From Aureibaculum algae (GTDB lineage: Bacteria > Bacteroidota > Bacteroidia > Flavobacteriales > Flavobacteriaceae): a stretch of DNA of 64,000 nt. A model generated the notes under the pieces. It saw nothing but the letters and a program-made list of their open reading frames with translations, was not told the origin of the DNA and did not search any database. Every line of letters begins with the position of its first letter. Positions within the stretch are counted from its first letter, which is position 1. The stretch covers positions 682,001-746,000 of the forward strand of contig NZ_CP040749.1 of the NCBI RefSeq assembly GCF_006065315.1. The letters run 5' to 3'. A program made the position numbers and the translations under genes. Positions 1 to 9,441 of the stretch are shown here, piece by piece.

Positions 1-1358
1 GATGGAGAACCAGCACGACCAACAGCTGTCATGGGCCCTTCATTATTGGCACCATGAATCAAAGCTTCATACAAATTATCTATATCATACTTAAATGCTT
101 TCCCGTTTTTTAAATAAGCATCCGAAACGACTGAAGCAGAGTTGTTTCCTACCATAATATTTCGCAGACCAGGGCTTGCCCATTCAGGTAACCATCCACT
201 TTCATCATATGCATTAGAAAGACCTTCCTGCATTTGTGAACTTAGCTCTGGATACATTAAATTCAAGAATGGAAATAATGATCTAAAAGTGTCCCAAAAA
301 CCAGTATCAGTAAACATATATCCATCACGGATTTCACCGTTATATGGGCTGTAGTGAACTATTTTTCCATTAGCATCGTATTCAAAAAACTTTCTTGGAA
401 ATAATAAAGACCGGTATAGGCATGAATAAAAAGTGCCTATTTGACTAGGGGTTGCTCCTTCTATTTCAATTTTACTAAGTTCTTTATTCCAAATAGATTT
501 TCCTTTTTCTTTTAATTGATCAAAATCAGAAGTTCCTATTTCTTTTAAATTTATTTCTGCTTGCTTATAATTGATAAATGACGATGCAACACGAGCATTA
601 ACTACTTGTCCCTTTGAAGTTTTAAAGCCTATAATTGCCCCGGCGTGTTTTGATTGACTTTCTAATGCAGCAGATAATTCTCCATCGTTATATGTTTTGG
701 TAACCTCAAATGGAGTGTCAAATTCAATGACAAAATAGTTTTTGAAGTTTTTTGGAACACCACCGCTATTACGAGTTGTATATCCAATTATTTTTTGCTC
801 ATCTGGTATTATTTTCACATAAGAACCTTTGTCAAAAGCATCTATAACTATTGAAGCTTCATCGGTTTTAGGAAAAGTAAAACGAAATCTTGCCGCTCTT
901 TCAGTTGGTGTTATTTCTGTTGTAATGTCATGCTCTGCTAAATACACACTATAGTAGTATGGCGTTGCAATTTCAGCTTTATGTGAAAACCAACTTTCCC
1001 GTTCTTCTTGCTTAAAACGTAGTTTTCCGGTAACTGGCATTATGGAGAATTGTCCATAATCATTCATCCAAGGAGATGGTTGGTGTGTTTGTTTAAATCC
1101 TTTTATTTTATTTGCATCATAAGTGTAGGCCCAACCATGACCCATATTACCAGTTTGAGGTGTCCAAAAGTTCATTCCCCATGGCATGGCAATTACGGGA
1201 TACGTATTTCCAGTAGAAAGCCCTGGGCTAGAATCTGTACCCATTAATGGATTTGCCCAGTCTACTGGACTATCAATTTTTTTAATTTGATGGTTCTGAG
1301 CTTGTGAAAATTGTATAAGTAGAAATATCGTTATGAAGGGTAGAAATGATTTTTTCAT
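1..1358 (-). CDS. GH92 alpha-mannosidase, 3' part outside window
   Basis: The reading frame opens at the ATG at 1358 and stays open to base 1, so about 452 N-terminal residues are visible and the gene continues beyond the window. It begins with a signal peptide (MKKSFLPFITIFLLIQFSQAQ). It then closely resembles the neighbouring 761-residue GH92: an N-terminal beta-sandwich with PQTGNMGHGWAYTYD near residue 65 and NFKNYFVIEFD near 200, then the start of the catalytic barrel with FTDTGFWDTFR near 345. GH92 enzymes are calcium-dependent, inverting exo-alpha-mannosidases. The catalytic Glu and Asp residues lie in the missing half, so activity cannot be judged. It is last in the visible mannan gene series and has its own upstream gap carrying a putative operator at 1486-1502. 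Linkage specificity is unknown. Confidence 0.9.
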   Translation of the reverse strand, partial: MKKSFLPFITIFLLIQFSQAQNHQIKKIDSPVDWANPLMGTDSSPGLSTGNTYPVIAMPWGMNFWTPQTGNMGHGWAYTYDANKIKGFKQTHQPSPWMNDYGQFSIMPVTGKLRFKQEERESWFSHKAEIATPYYYSVYLAEHDITTEITPTERAARFRFTFPKTDEASIVIDAFDKGSYVKIIPDEQKIIGYTTRNSGGVPKNFKNYFVIEFDTPFEVTKTYNDGELSAALESQSKHAGAIIGFKTSKGQVVNARVASSFINYKQAEINLKEIGTSDFDQLKEKGKSIWNKELSKIEIEGATPSQIGTFYSCLYRSLLFPRKFFEYDANGKIVHYSPYNGEIRDGYMFTDTGFWDTFRSLFPFLNLMYPELSSQMQEGLSNAYDESGWLPEWASPGLRNIMVGNNSASVVSDAYLKNGKAFKYDIDNLYEALIHGANNEGPMTAVGRAGSP

Positions 1359-1485
1359 ATGAATTGATTAATGATAGTTTTCGTTCTTATTAAGTTGTTT
1401 TACGACTATTGATATAAACCATTTTCAGTTTTAATGGCTTTTATTTTAATATGTTTTTAGTTGGAATAAATATAATACTAATTTA

Positions 1486-1502
1486 AGTAAAACGATTTAG
1501 TT
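1486..1502 (-). promoter_or_regulatory. Putative operator, 17-nt element shared with the SusC upstream region
   Basis: AGTAAAACGATTTAGTT here is identical to 16073-16089 upstream of SusC. Its core CGATTTAGTT also lies inside the palindrome at 17776-17793. It is about 130 bp upstream of the GH92 start at 1358. No cognate regulator can be assigned from the window. Confidence 0.45.
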
Positions 1503-1519
1503 TTTTGAAAAAATATTAA

Positions 1520-3805
1520 TTAATTATCATTTGATAATGAAAATGGTTTATCTTTTTTCTCAACACCTCTTGTTTTATTAGGGGTTGAACCCATTTTAAG
1601 ATTTAATGTCCCTCCAGAAATCAAATCCTGATAAGTAATATAGTTGCGTGTATAAGTTTTATTATTTAATTCTCCAGATTGGATGTATACGTTAGTTTTA
1701 GAATTCCTTTCTGAATTGATAACAAATGTTTTTCCATTTTCAAGATTTAAAGTTATTTTTTTAAAGACAGGACTTCCCATTACATATTCATTAGTTCCAG
1801 GGCATACACTATAAAATCCCATAGCACTTAATACATACCAAGATGATGTTTGTCCTTGATCTTCATCACCTGGATATCCATTTTCTGTAGAATTGTATAA
1901 TTTTTCCATAATTTCTCTGGTTTTTGCCTGAGCTTTCCATGGTTGTCCTGAATAATTATAAAGATATGGCATGTGTTGTATGGGTTGATTTCCATGCGCA
2001 TATTGACCCATATTTGCCATTTCCATTTCCGTCATTTCATGTATTTTTCCACCATAGCTGCCAACATGAACTGTATTGGGTACTGTAAAAACGGAATCCA
2101 ATTTTTTATTGAAATTATCCTCACCTCCCATCAAATCAATTAATCCTTTAGGATCATGAAAAACAGACCATAAATAATGCCATGCATTTCCCTCAGTAAA
2201 TGGACCACCCCATTCATAAGGGTCAAAATTTGGCACCCATTTTCCGTCTTTTTGCTTCCCCCTCATAAAACCAACTTTGGGATCATATACATACTTGTAA
2301 TTGTACATTTGTTTTGAGAAGATCTCTTTATAAAATTTATTATCTGTCATTTCTGCCAATGTAAATCCACAGAAATCATCGTAAGCATATTCTAATGTTT
2401 TTGCGGTGGCTTCCCCTTCATCAGGATAAGGAATATAACCTAATGTATTGTAAGATTTCCAATGACCACGGCCATTTGAGGGCCCCCAAGGCCCCTTGTT
2501 GGTGGCTTCATGAAAATAGGCATCTAATGCTTTTTTGGGATCAAATGTTTTTAAATCTTTAGCCCATGCATCTGCCAATAAAGAAATAGCGTGATTACCA
2601 ATCATACTTCCAGCTTCACTAGGAAATGACCAAGAAGGTAACCATTCGCATTGATCGTATGCGTCTAATAATGCAGCAACATAGCGCCCATGCATCGTAG
2701 GTTCCATTAATGCATTGAGTGGGAATTGACCTCTAAAAGTATCCCAAAAACCAGTATCTGTATACATATAGCCTTCATGTATTTTACCATCATACGGACT
2801 AAAATAATGAGGTTCTCCTTTTTTATTTAATTCATAAAATTTGCGAGAAAACAAACTGGCTCTAAAAAAGCATGAATAAAAGGTTTTAAACTGTTCTTCA
2901 GTACCACCTTCTACAACTATTTTATTTAATTGTTTGTTCCAGATAAGCTTTGCCGCTTTTTTTGTACCCTCTAGGTTTTTATGATTTCCTAATTCAGATT
3001 TTAAATTCAATTCAGCTTGCTCAATATTTATATATGAAGAAGCAATTTTTACTTGTACACATTCTCCTTTTTTAAATTTTAAATAAGCTCCAATTCCAAT
3101 TCCTTTTCCTGAAATTTTATCGTCCCATTTGCTATTTGATGTATTTTCCCAAATTCCATGGGCTTTGAAAGGTTTATCAAACTGAATCACAAAATAGTTT
3201 TTGAAATTTCCATTAAAGCGTTGCATGCCACGACCATTATTTACATAACCTGCAATTCTATTATTTTTGACATCTATATGAACTTCACTTATCCCCGTAT
3301 AACCATCTAAAATAAGATAAGCATCTTCGTTCTTTGGAAATTGAAAACGTAAATGTGCACCACGTTCTGAGGGTGATATTTCTGTAGAAATACCATTTTC
3401 TAATTGTACACTATAATAGTGTGGTTTCGAAATTTCATTTTTATGACTAAATTTTGTAGCTCTTTCATGCTCATTCAAGGTAAGTTTACCAACTACTGGC
3501 ATTAAAGAAAAAACAGCATAATCATTACTCCAAGAACTACACTGATGGGCTTGCTGAAAACCTCTAATTTTATTTTTAAAATATTGATATTTCCATCCAT
3601 CACCATTATTTCCTGTCTGTGGGGTCCAAGTATTCATGGCGAATGGTAAAGCGATAGTAGGGTAGGTGTTTCCTCGGGTCAATTCATGTTTGGAGTTGGT
3701 ACCTTGTAACGTATTTACATAATCGACTAAGTTGTTATATTTTTTTTGTGCAGTTATAGAAAACATGCTTAAAAAAAATGTAAAAAGAATGCATTTAATT
3801 TTCAT
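1520..3805 (-). CDS. GH92 exo-alpha-mannosidase
   Basis: A secreted 761-residue protein, the usual GH92 length, with a signal peptide ending near residue 19 (SMFSITAQ). The N-terminal beta-sandwich covers about residues 25-270 and the (alpha/alpha)6 barrel the rest. The predicted catalytic acid is E538 in TEGNAWHYLW. The Asp pair of the general-base/calcium site is D647 and D649 in GDEDQGQTSSWY; the 111-residue spacing from E538 matches the spacing known for characterised Bacteroides GH92 enzymes. The substrate-site loop HGNQPIQHMPYLYNY is at about 604-618. It is predicted to trim terminal alpha-mannose, probably in the periplasm. It lies 28 bp after the previous GH92. Linkage preference (1,2 / 1,3 / 1,4) cannot be read from sequence. 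Confidence 0.93.
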   Translation of the reverse strand: MKIKCILFTFFLSMFSITAQKKYNNLVDYVNTLQGTNSKHELTRGNTYPTIALPFAMNTWTPQTGNNGDGWKYQYFKNKIRGFQQAHQCSSWSNDYAVFSLMPVVGKLTLNEHERATKFSHKNEISKPHYYSVQLENGISTEISPSERGAHLRFQFPKNEDAYLILDGYTGISEVHIDVKNNRIAGYVNNGRGMQRFNGNFKNYFVIQFDKPFKAHGIWENTSNSKWDDKISGKGIGIGAYLKFKKGECVQVKIASSYINIEQAELNLKSELGNHKNLEGTKKAAKLIWNKQLNKIVVEGGTEEQFKTFYSCFFRASLFSRKFYELNKKGEPHYFSPYDGKIHEGYMYTDTGFWDTFRGQFPLNALMEPTMHGRYVAALLDAYDQCEWLPSWSFPSEAGSMIGNHAISLLADAWAKDLKTFDPKKALDAYFHEATNKGPWGPSNGRGHWKSYNTLGYIPYPDEGEATAKTLEYAYDDFCGFTLAEMTDNKFYKEIFSKQMYNYKYVYDPKVGFMRGKQKDGKWVPNFDPYEWGGPFTEGNAWHYLWSVFHDPKGLIDLMGGEDNFNKKLDSVFTVPNTVHVGSYGGKIHEMTEMEMANMGQYAHGNQPIQHMPYLYNYSGQPWKAQAKTREIMEKLYNSTENGYPGDEDQGQTSSWYVLSAMGFYSVCPGTNEYVMGSPVFKKITLNLENGKTFVINSERNSKTNVYIQSGELNNKTYTRNYITYQDLISGGTLNLKMGSTPNKTRGVEKKDKPFSLSNDN

Positions 3806-3833
3806 AATTTAAAATCGTAATTAATTTTGATAT

Positions 3834-6101
3834 TTATAAGGTAAAAGAAGATGGTGAATGAACAGTCGCACTTCCCCAAGTTTTATTAGCTTTATCTCCC
3901 ATCTGAAATTCTAATGTCCCTCCGTTTATTATAACATTGTGTGTAAACCATGGTTTGTTCCACGTTTCTCCGTTTAGTTTTGCTGATTGAATGTACTTGT
4001 TTTCAACAGATGCATTTTTGGCGATAACAGTAAATTTCTTGCCGTTTTGTAAATGAATTTCTGATTTTTTAAAAACAGGGCTTCCGATATTATATATTGG
4101 TAATCCGGGAGTAACAGGATAAAATCCTAATTGCGAGAATACTACAAAAGAAGACATTCCGCCACCATCTTCATCACCTGGTACACCCATTAAATCATTT
4201 CTAAACCAGTCTTTTAATAATTTTCGAATTCGTTTTTGTGTTTTCCATGGTTGTCCTACATAATTGTATAAATAAGGAATGTGTAATGAAGGTTCGTTGG
4301 CCATACTAAATTGTCCAACATTACCAGTTTGATCTGGAAGCTGTGTGTAAAACTCACGTTTGCCTCTCCCCATGGGAGTGGAGAATAAATCGTTAAGATT
4401 TTGAATAAATTTTTGTCTTCCACCCATAAGTGTAATTAAATCGGCAATATTGTGTTGCACATCCCAACGATAAGTCCATCCGTTGTTTTCTCCGTAAGAA
4501 TTACGTGCGCCAATACCACCAGAAAAACGATAATCGAAAGGTTCAATAAATAGCCCTTCTTTGTCTTTTGGATGAAAGAAATCAGTTTTAGGATTGAATA
4601 GATTGCGGTAATTAAATGATTTTTGTTTGAAATAATTTTTCTCTTCTGTTTTTCCTAACACTGAAGCTATTTCTGATAAACACCATTCATCATATGAAGT
4701 GCCTAATGTTACAGCAACTGGTTGACGTTTCTCAAAAGAAGATACTTCAGGAATTGTTTCTTTTTCTCCATCTTTTAGTGCTGGAAAGTAACCATTAACT
4801 TTATAAAATTGATCTAACTTCCCGGCTGGCTTTCCAGACCAAGGCGCAAGTGTTTTTTGCGTAATTGCATTTTTTGAGGCTAAAAAGGCGCTGTTTAAAT
4901 TGAATTTTTTTAGTCCTTTTCTATGGGCATCTATAAAAGATGCCACAGCATGATTTGAGTTCATCCTACGACTATCTCCTGTGATTTCAGGGAAAGTAGG
5001 CATCCAGTAATTATCCATTTGCTCTGCCATTAACAGAAAGGACTGCAAAATGTCTTCTTCTTTATCAGGATCAGTTAAAATACGTAATGGATGGTGAGCA
5101 CGATACGAGTCCCAAATCCAATCATCAGTATAAAATTCACGCCCCTTATCATCATGAACTTTTCCATCAAAAGCACTAAAATATCTGCCATCTTCTGATA
5201 TGGAAACAGGTCTTTCATAACAACGATATAATGATGTGTAAAATACTGTTTTATCATTTCTACTATCACTTTCTACAGAAAATTTTCCAAGAGCTTTATT
5301 CCAAATGTTTCTTCCTTCTTTTTGTAAATCTTTAACATTTTTTTTTCGAACTTCACGATTCATATTAAGCTCGGCTTGTTTTACATCAATAAATGAAATA
5401 CCATAATTAATAGGATTTAATTGTTCTCCTTTCCTATATTTTAAAACTAAAGAGGCATTATTTCCTTGCGCATTATTCCCTTTAATTAATTCATTATTTC
5501 TAAATGTTAAAACAGTTTCTGGCTGTCGTTGAGGTTCTAAATAAATATAAACTTTGGTGTTGTTTGCTAGATTTTGATACCCAGAAATAGCTTTTCCATC
5601 CCAAATTATTTCTCCATTACGTGAATTGAGAATAAGATAGGATTCTTTACTATTTTCAAACGTTATTTCATAACGAGCTGCTTGATGAGAAAGTCCATAA
5701 TTTACCAAAATTTGTTGATTGTCTAAATAAACAGAATAGGAGTAGGGAGTAGATTTTTCTAAATCATAACTATAGTTTATAACTGATTTTATGTCATTTT
5801 CTGCACCTTGAAATGGACTTAAGTTAAAAGCAGAACTTCCACGATGACTAGTAACTACAACAGGTAATCCGTGTAGTAAATCACCAGTGTGATCACTTCT
5901 TTCTGGATAAACACGTAACATACTGTTGGGTAAATGTATGGTTGGAAATGTTGGAACTAACAAATGACTAATATTCCCCATAGAAGTGTTTACATAATCT
6001 ACCGGAAATTGGATTGTTTGAGATTTAGTTACGTTGATTGTAGTCATCGTAATTATGCTAATACTTATTATTATTTTAAAAAATATTTTTAATTTAATCA
6101 T
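3834..6101 (-). CDS. GH92 family alpha-mannosidase, divergent active-site loops
   Basis: A 755-residue secreted GH92 protein with a hydrophobic N-terminus (about residues 8-25) that looks like an uncleaved or long signal peptide. The predicted acid E538 lies in YGENNGWTYRW, and the base/calcium Asp residues D643 and D645 in GDEDGGGMSSF. Two family-conserved loops differ from the neighbours: NEPSLHIPYLYNY (about 602-614) replaces the usual NQP.H loop, and the Trp after MSS is Phe. It lacks the usual GHGW-type motif near residue 65. These changes suggest a different +1 subsite or linkage, while the catalytic pair looks intact. It lies 70 bp downstream of the alkaline phosphatase in the same direction, probably one transcript. 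Confidence 0.9.
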   Translation of the reverse strand: MIKLKIFFKIIISISIITMTTINVTKSQTIQFPVDYVNTSMGNISHLLVPTFPTIHLPNSMLRVYPERSDHTGDLLHGLPVVVTSHRGSSAFNLSPFQGAENDIKSVINYSYDLEKSTPYSYSVYLDNQQILVNYGLSHQAARYEITFENSKESYLILNSRNGEIIWDGKAISGYQNLANNTKVYIYLEPQRQPETVLTFRNNELIKGNNAQGNNASLVLKYRKGEQLNPINYGISFIDVKQAELNMNREVRKKNVKDLQKEGRNIWNKALGKFSVESDSRNDKTVFYTSLYRCYERPVSISEDGRYFSAFDGKVHDDKGREFYTDDWIWDSYRAHHPLRILTDPDKEEDILQSFLLMAEQMDNYWMPTFPEITGDSRRMNSNHAVASFIDAHRKGLKKFNLNSAFLASKNAITQKTLAPWSGKPAGKLDQFYKVNGYFPALKDGEKETIPEVSSFEKRQPVAVTLGTSYDEWCLSEIASVLGKTEEKNYFKQKSFNYRNLFNPKTDFFHPKDKEGLFIEPFDYRFSGGIGARNSYGENNGWTYRWDVQHNIADLITLMGGRQKFIQNLNDLFSTPMGRGKREFYTQLPDQTGNVGQFSMANEPSLHIPYLYNYVGQPWKTQKRIRKLLKDWFRNDLMGVPGDEDGGGMSSFVVFSQLGFYPVTPGLPIYNIGSPVFKKSEIHLQNGKKFTVIAKNASVENKYIQSAKLNGETWNKPWFTHNVIINGGTLEFQMGDKANKTWGSATVHSPSSFTL

Positions 6102-6170
6102 TTGATTTTTATTGAATGATTTAAAAATGTGTTTGTCACTTTTTGTATTAGATATGAGTGGTGATTGGGT

Positions 6171-7298
6171 TTATTTCTCCCAATTGGTAACTTTCAAAAT
6201 TTTATGGAAAATATCATTATTCTCATATACTCCTATAAACTCCTCAGACCCCGGACCATAAGCAAATACAGGAATTAAAGTGGCCGAATGTCCACCAGTC
6301 GAAAACGTTGGGTCAATTTCACTATAATCATTATATTCACGACCGTTTTCTCTTTTTTTTCTTTTTGCGGATAAGGTAAATCCACCTGTCTCATGATCAG
6401 AGGTTACAACCACTAAAGTATTACCATCTTTTTCCGCAAAATCTAATACTTTTCCAATAACATTGTCAAAATCTATAAGTTCTGATATTAACCATGATGC
6501 ATTATTCGCATGTCCACCCCAATCTATTTGAGACCCCTCACTCATCAAGAAAAAACCTGAATTATCTTTATTTAAGTACTCAATACCCAGTTCTGTGGCT
6601 TTGGATAAGAAATCTCCTCTGCCCTCTTCCATGGTAGGCATCCCCTCTTTTGACAATAGAAAACCCACTTTTTTACTAGATTTAATAGTAGCAAAATCAC
6701 TTAAAGAACTAGTGTTTACATCAAATTGATTTTCTTTAAAGGTTTTAAGCAAGTCTTGACCATCCTTACGGTTATCAAAGAATTTTAAACCTCCTCCTGC
6801 AAAAAAATCTACCTTAGATTGCGTTAATTGAACCGCTATTTCTTCCTGAGAATCTCTACTTAAGGTATGGGCATAAAAACTAGCTGGTGTTGCATGCGTT
6901 ATGGCTAATGTAGCGATAACTCCAGTTTTGATATTTTTGGAGGAAATTAACTCTATGATATTTTCTACATGAGTTGAATCATCTGCAACACCTACGGCCC
7001 CGTTATATGTTTTAACACCAGCAGCAAAAGCGGTAGCACCAGCAGCTGAATCTGTTATATCTTGTCTTGAAGAAGAAGTGTTTATAAGCCCTACATTTTT
7101 AAACCGTGTATAGTTTGGAGTAGAATTTTTATAATAAAAGGCCGAAGAAATTTGGGAAAGTCCTGTACCATCACTAATTAATAGAATTACATTTTTAGGG
7201 GTTTTATTTGAAGTTACCTCATTACTTGTAACATTTGTGGTTTTACAAGAGAACATAGATATAACAACAACGGAAATAATACTATTTTTTAACTTCAT
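6171..7298 (-). CDS. Alkaline phosphatase (PhoA family), lipoprotein
   Basis: A 375-residue PhoA-superfamily phosphomonoesterase with a lipoprotein signal (MFSC, Cys18), so it is probably anchored in the cell envelope. The zinc/magnesium site is complete: D43 (LISDGTG), nucleophile S84 in TDSAAGATA, H135/T137 (THATPASF), E254, D259 and H263 (SEGSQIDWGGH), D301/H302 (TSDHETGG) and H337 (STGGHSAT). It would release phosphate from phosphomonoesters such as mannose-6-phosphate ends. Only 3 bp separate it from the preceding GH92 that carries the Glu-to-Gln change, so the two are almost certainly co-translated. That context points to dephosphorylation of phosphomannan rather than general phosphate scavenging; the substrate is inference. 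Confidence 0.93.
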   Translation of the reverse strand: MKLKNSIISVVVISMFSCKTTNVTSNEVTSNKTPKNVILLISDGTGLSQISSAFYYKNSTPNYTRFKNVGLINTSSSRQDITDSAAGATAFAAGVKTYNGAVGVADDSTHVENIIELISSKNIKTGVIATLAITHATPASFYAHTLSRDSQEEIAVQLTQSKVDFFAGGGLKFFDNRKDGQDLLKTFKENQFDVNTSSLSDFATIKSSKKVGFLLSKEGMPTMEEGRGDFLSKATELGIEYLNKDNSGFFLMSEGSQIDWGGHANNASWLISELIDFDNVIGKVLDFAEKDGNTLVVVTSDHETGGFTLSAKRKKRENGREYNDYSEIDPTFSTGGHSATLIPVFAYGPGSEEFIGVYENNDIFHKILKVTNWEK

Positions 7299-7301
7299 AG
7301 T

Positions 7302-9422
7302 TTAAAATTTTGTTACTAATGGATTTTGAACTCCCCACTTTACATTTGGTTTGTCAGATGTTTCGATGACTAACTTCCCACCTTTTAAGAGGGTTTCATG
7401 ATATAACCAATTTTGTTGAAGAGGCTTTCCATTTAAGGTAGCAGACTTTATATAAAAATTGTTTTTATTATAATTTTTTACTTCAATTTCAAATTTTTTG
7501 CCATTCGGATAATTTATACTGATCTGTTTAAAAATAGGTGCGGTAATATAATAAGCTGGCGTTCCAATATTTACAGGTGAGATACCCATACTACGCGTTA
7601 CAAACCACGAAGACATGGTACCCGCATCGTCATCCATTGTTCTTAAAAAAGCTTTAGGTTTATTTTGATAAATTCGGCCAATATATGGTGCAATACCTTT
7701 GCTATTATCATTAAAATAGTTTTGTACCACAGTATCTAAAAGTATATTTCTAAAAAGTTTTTGTGATTTCCAAGGTTGTTTAGTGGCATTGTAGAGCCCC
7801 GGAACTTGCAAATCTGGTTGATTAGCATGATTATAATTATCTTCCTTAAAGAACTGATCTAACTCTTTTATAAATTGATCTTCACCTCCCGTTAAATTTT
7901 TAAGCCCTGCAATATCAAAAGGTACAAACCAACGGTATTGCCAAATTGTTCCTTGATACAAACCTCTAGCCTGCATTCTGTCTACATCATTTTTAGTAAG
8001 GTCTTTAAAATCTTTATTCCAATAACTTCTATATTCCAAAGATTTCTCATGATATTCCTTAGCCAAATTATCATCTTTCAGAATTGTCATTATCTCAGAA
8101 GCGGCATAAAGATCATAAGAAGACTCTAGGGCTTTGTCAGGTGCACCAAAATCTAATCTATTTACTTCAGCAATTAACGAATCTTTTATAGGGGCAAAAT
8201 CTATAGGGTATCCCTTTTTATATGAATCTAATAAAACAACAATAGCATGTTCTGTTCTCACCGTTGGAGAAGGTTCGTGCTTTGTGGCCCAATCTTTTTT
8301 TCCATACTTGTATAGGTTAGCAATAGATTTTGCAATATTTTTATATTTATTCGGATAGATTAATGATAACATAGGCAACTGTTCTCTATAATTATCCCAA
8401 ATGGCCCAACCGTTATAAACCTCAAAATCCGCTTTCTGTATTGTACCGTTAATGGCAGCATAATAGCCATCATTTTCACTTATTTTATAAGGAGATTGTA
8501 GGCCTCTATAAAGGAGGGAGTAGAATAAATCTTCTCGATCCTTCTCTCCTTTAACCGTGATATGAGATAGTAAAGTGTTCCATTCTTTATTTGATGATTC
8601 TTTTATCTGTGTGAATGTAGTTGTAATCAATTTACCTCTGGCATATTCAGCATTTACAGATGAAAATGCAATCTTAACATTTGAAGTAGTAGTCTCTGAG
8701 GGCAATGAAATATAATACTTATGATCTTCTAATTTTTCAAGTTTAGATTCATCTGCGAATTCTATGGCGTAGTAGATTCTATATACTCCACGATGACATG
8801 TTGAATACGTATCTATCCAGCCGGACATTACATTATGATCAATAGCATGTTCTTCAGAGATAAATCTGTTGGAAAGGGCAAAAGACAAATCTACGTATAA
8901 TCCTTTCTCCTGAGCACTTTTAGGATAAGTATACTGCTCAAAACCTAACTCTTTATTTACGCTCATTGCTGCAGCTAATCCGTTTTCAAAAGAAACCTTA
9001 TAATACCCTGGATGTGCTTGCTGTTTTGTTTTGAGTAAAGGAGTATCGGTATTTTTATTTAGTATTGGTTTTATTAAAATATTCCCACCACTTCCAGTAC
9101 AGCCCACACCTTCTAAATGTGTATGAGTAAAACCTTCATAGCGTTTGGCATAATATTCATAGCCTGTGTGTTGGTGTACATATGTTTTAGGGCCTATACT
9201 CATCATGTTAAATGGTGATGATGCTGATGGTGACATTTGACCATGGTCACCAGAAGTTCCCAAAAAAACATTTACTTGGTTTGTAACGGATTCTTGGTTT
9301 ATTTTAATAGAGGTATTGGATTGAGAAATAGTCTGGGCCTTTAATTCTCTTGAACTAAAACAAGAAAATATACAGGTAATAACTATATAAAATATGATGT
9401 TTTTTAAAAATTTAAGTTTCAT
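7302..9422 (-). CDS. GH92-family protein with Gln at the catalytic-acid position; likely mannose-phosphate uncapping enzyme
   Basis: A 706-residue GH92 protein with a lipoprotein signal (CIFSC, Cys21). The family features are clear: HTHLEGVGCTGSGGN (100-114), IWDNYREQLP (about 341-350), NHANQPDLQVPGLYN (531-545), and the base/calcium motif MDDDAGTMSSW with D597-D599. At the position of the general acid, where the sibling enzymes read E-x-N-x-W, this one reads Q490-G-T-I-W. GH92 members with Gln here are known to hydrolyse mannose-1-phospho-6-mannose diesters, where the phosphate leaving group needs no protonation. Immediate coupling to alkaline phosphatase supports uncapping followed by dephosphorylation of phosphomannan. 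The alternative is an inactive or altered mannosidase. Confidence 0.85.
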   Translation of the reverse strand: MKLKFLKNIIFYIVITCIFSCFSSRELKAQTISQSNTSIKINQESVTNQVNVFLGTSGDHGQMSPSASSPFNMMSIGPKTYVHQHTGYEYYAKRYEGFTHTHLEGVGCTGSGGNILIKPILNKNTDTPLLKTKQQAHPGYYKVSFENGLAAAMSVNKELGFEQYTYPKSAQEKGLYVDLSFALSNRFISEEHAIDHNVMSGWIDTYSTCHRGVYRIYYAIEFADESKLEKLEDHKYYISLPSETTTSNVKIAFSSVNAEYARGKLITTTFTQIKESSNKEWNTLLSHITVKGEKDREDLFYSLLYRGLQSPYKISENDGYYAAINGTIQKADFEVYNGWAIWDNYREQLPMLSLIYPNKYKNIAKSIANLYKYGKKDWATKHEPSPTVRTEHAIVVLLDSYKKGYPIDFAPIKDSLIAEVNRLDFGAPDKALESSYDLYAASEIMTILKDDNLAKEYHEKSLEYRSYWNKDFKDLTKNDVDRMQARGLYQGTIWQYRWFVPFDIAGLKNLTGGEDQFIKELDQFFKEDNYNHANQPDLQVPGLYNATKQPWKSQKLFRNILLDTVVQNYFNDNSKGIAPYIGRIYQNKPKAFLRTMDDDAGTMSSWFVTRSMGISPVNIGTPAYYITAPIFKQISINYPNGKKFEIEVKNYNKNNFYIKSATLNGKPLQQNWLYHETLLKGGKLVIETSDKPNVKWGVQNPLVTKF

Positions 9423-9441
9423 AATTTTGGGTCAAATATAT

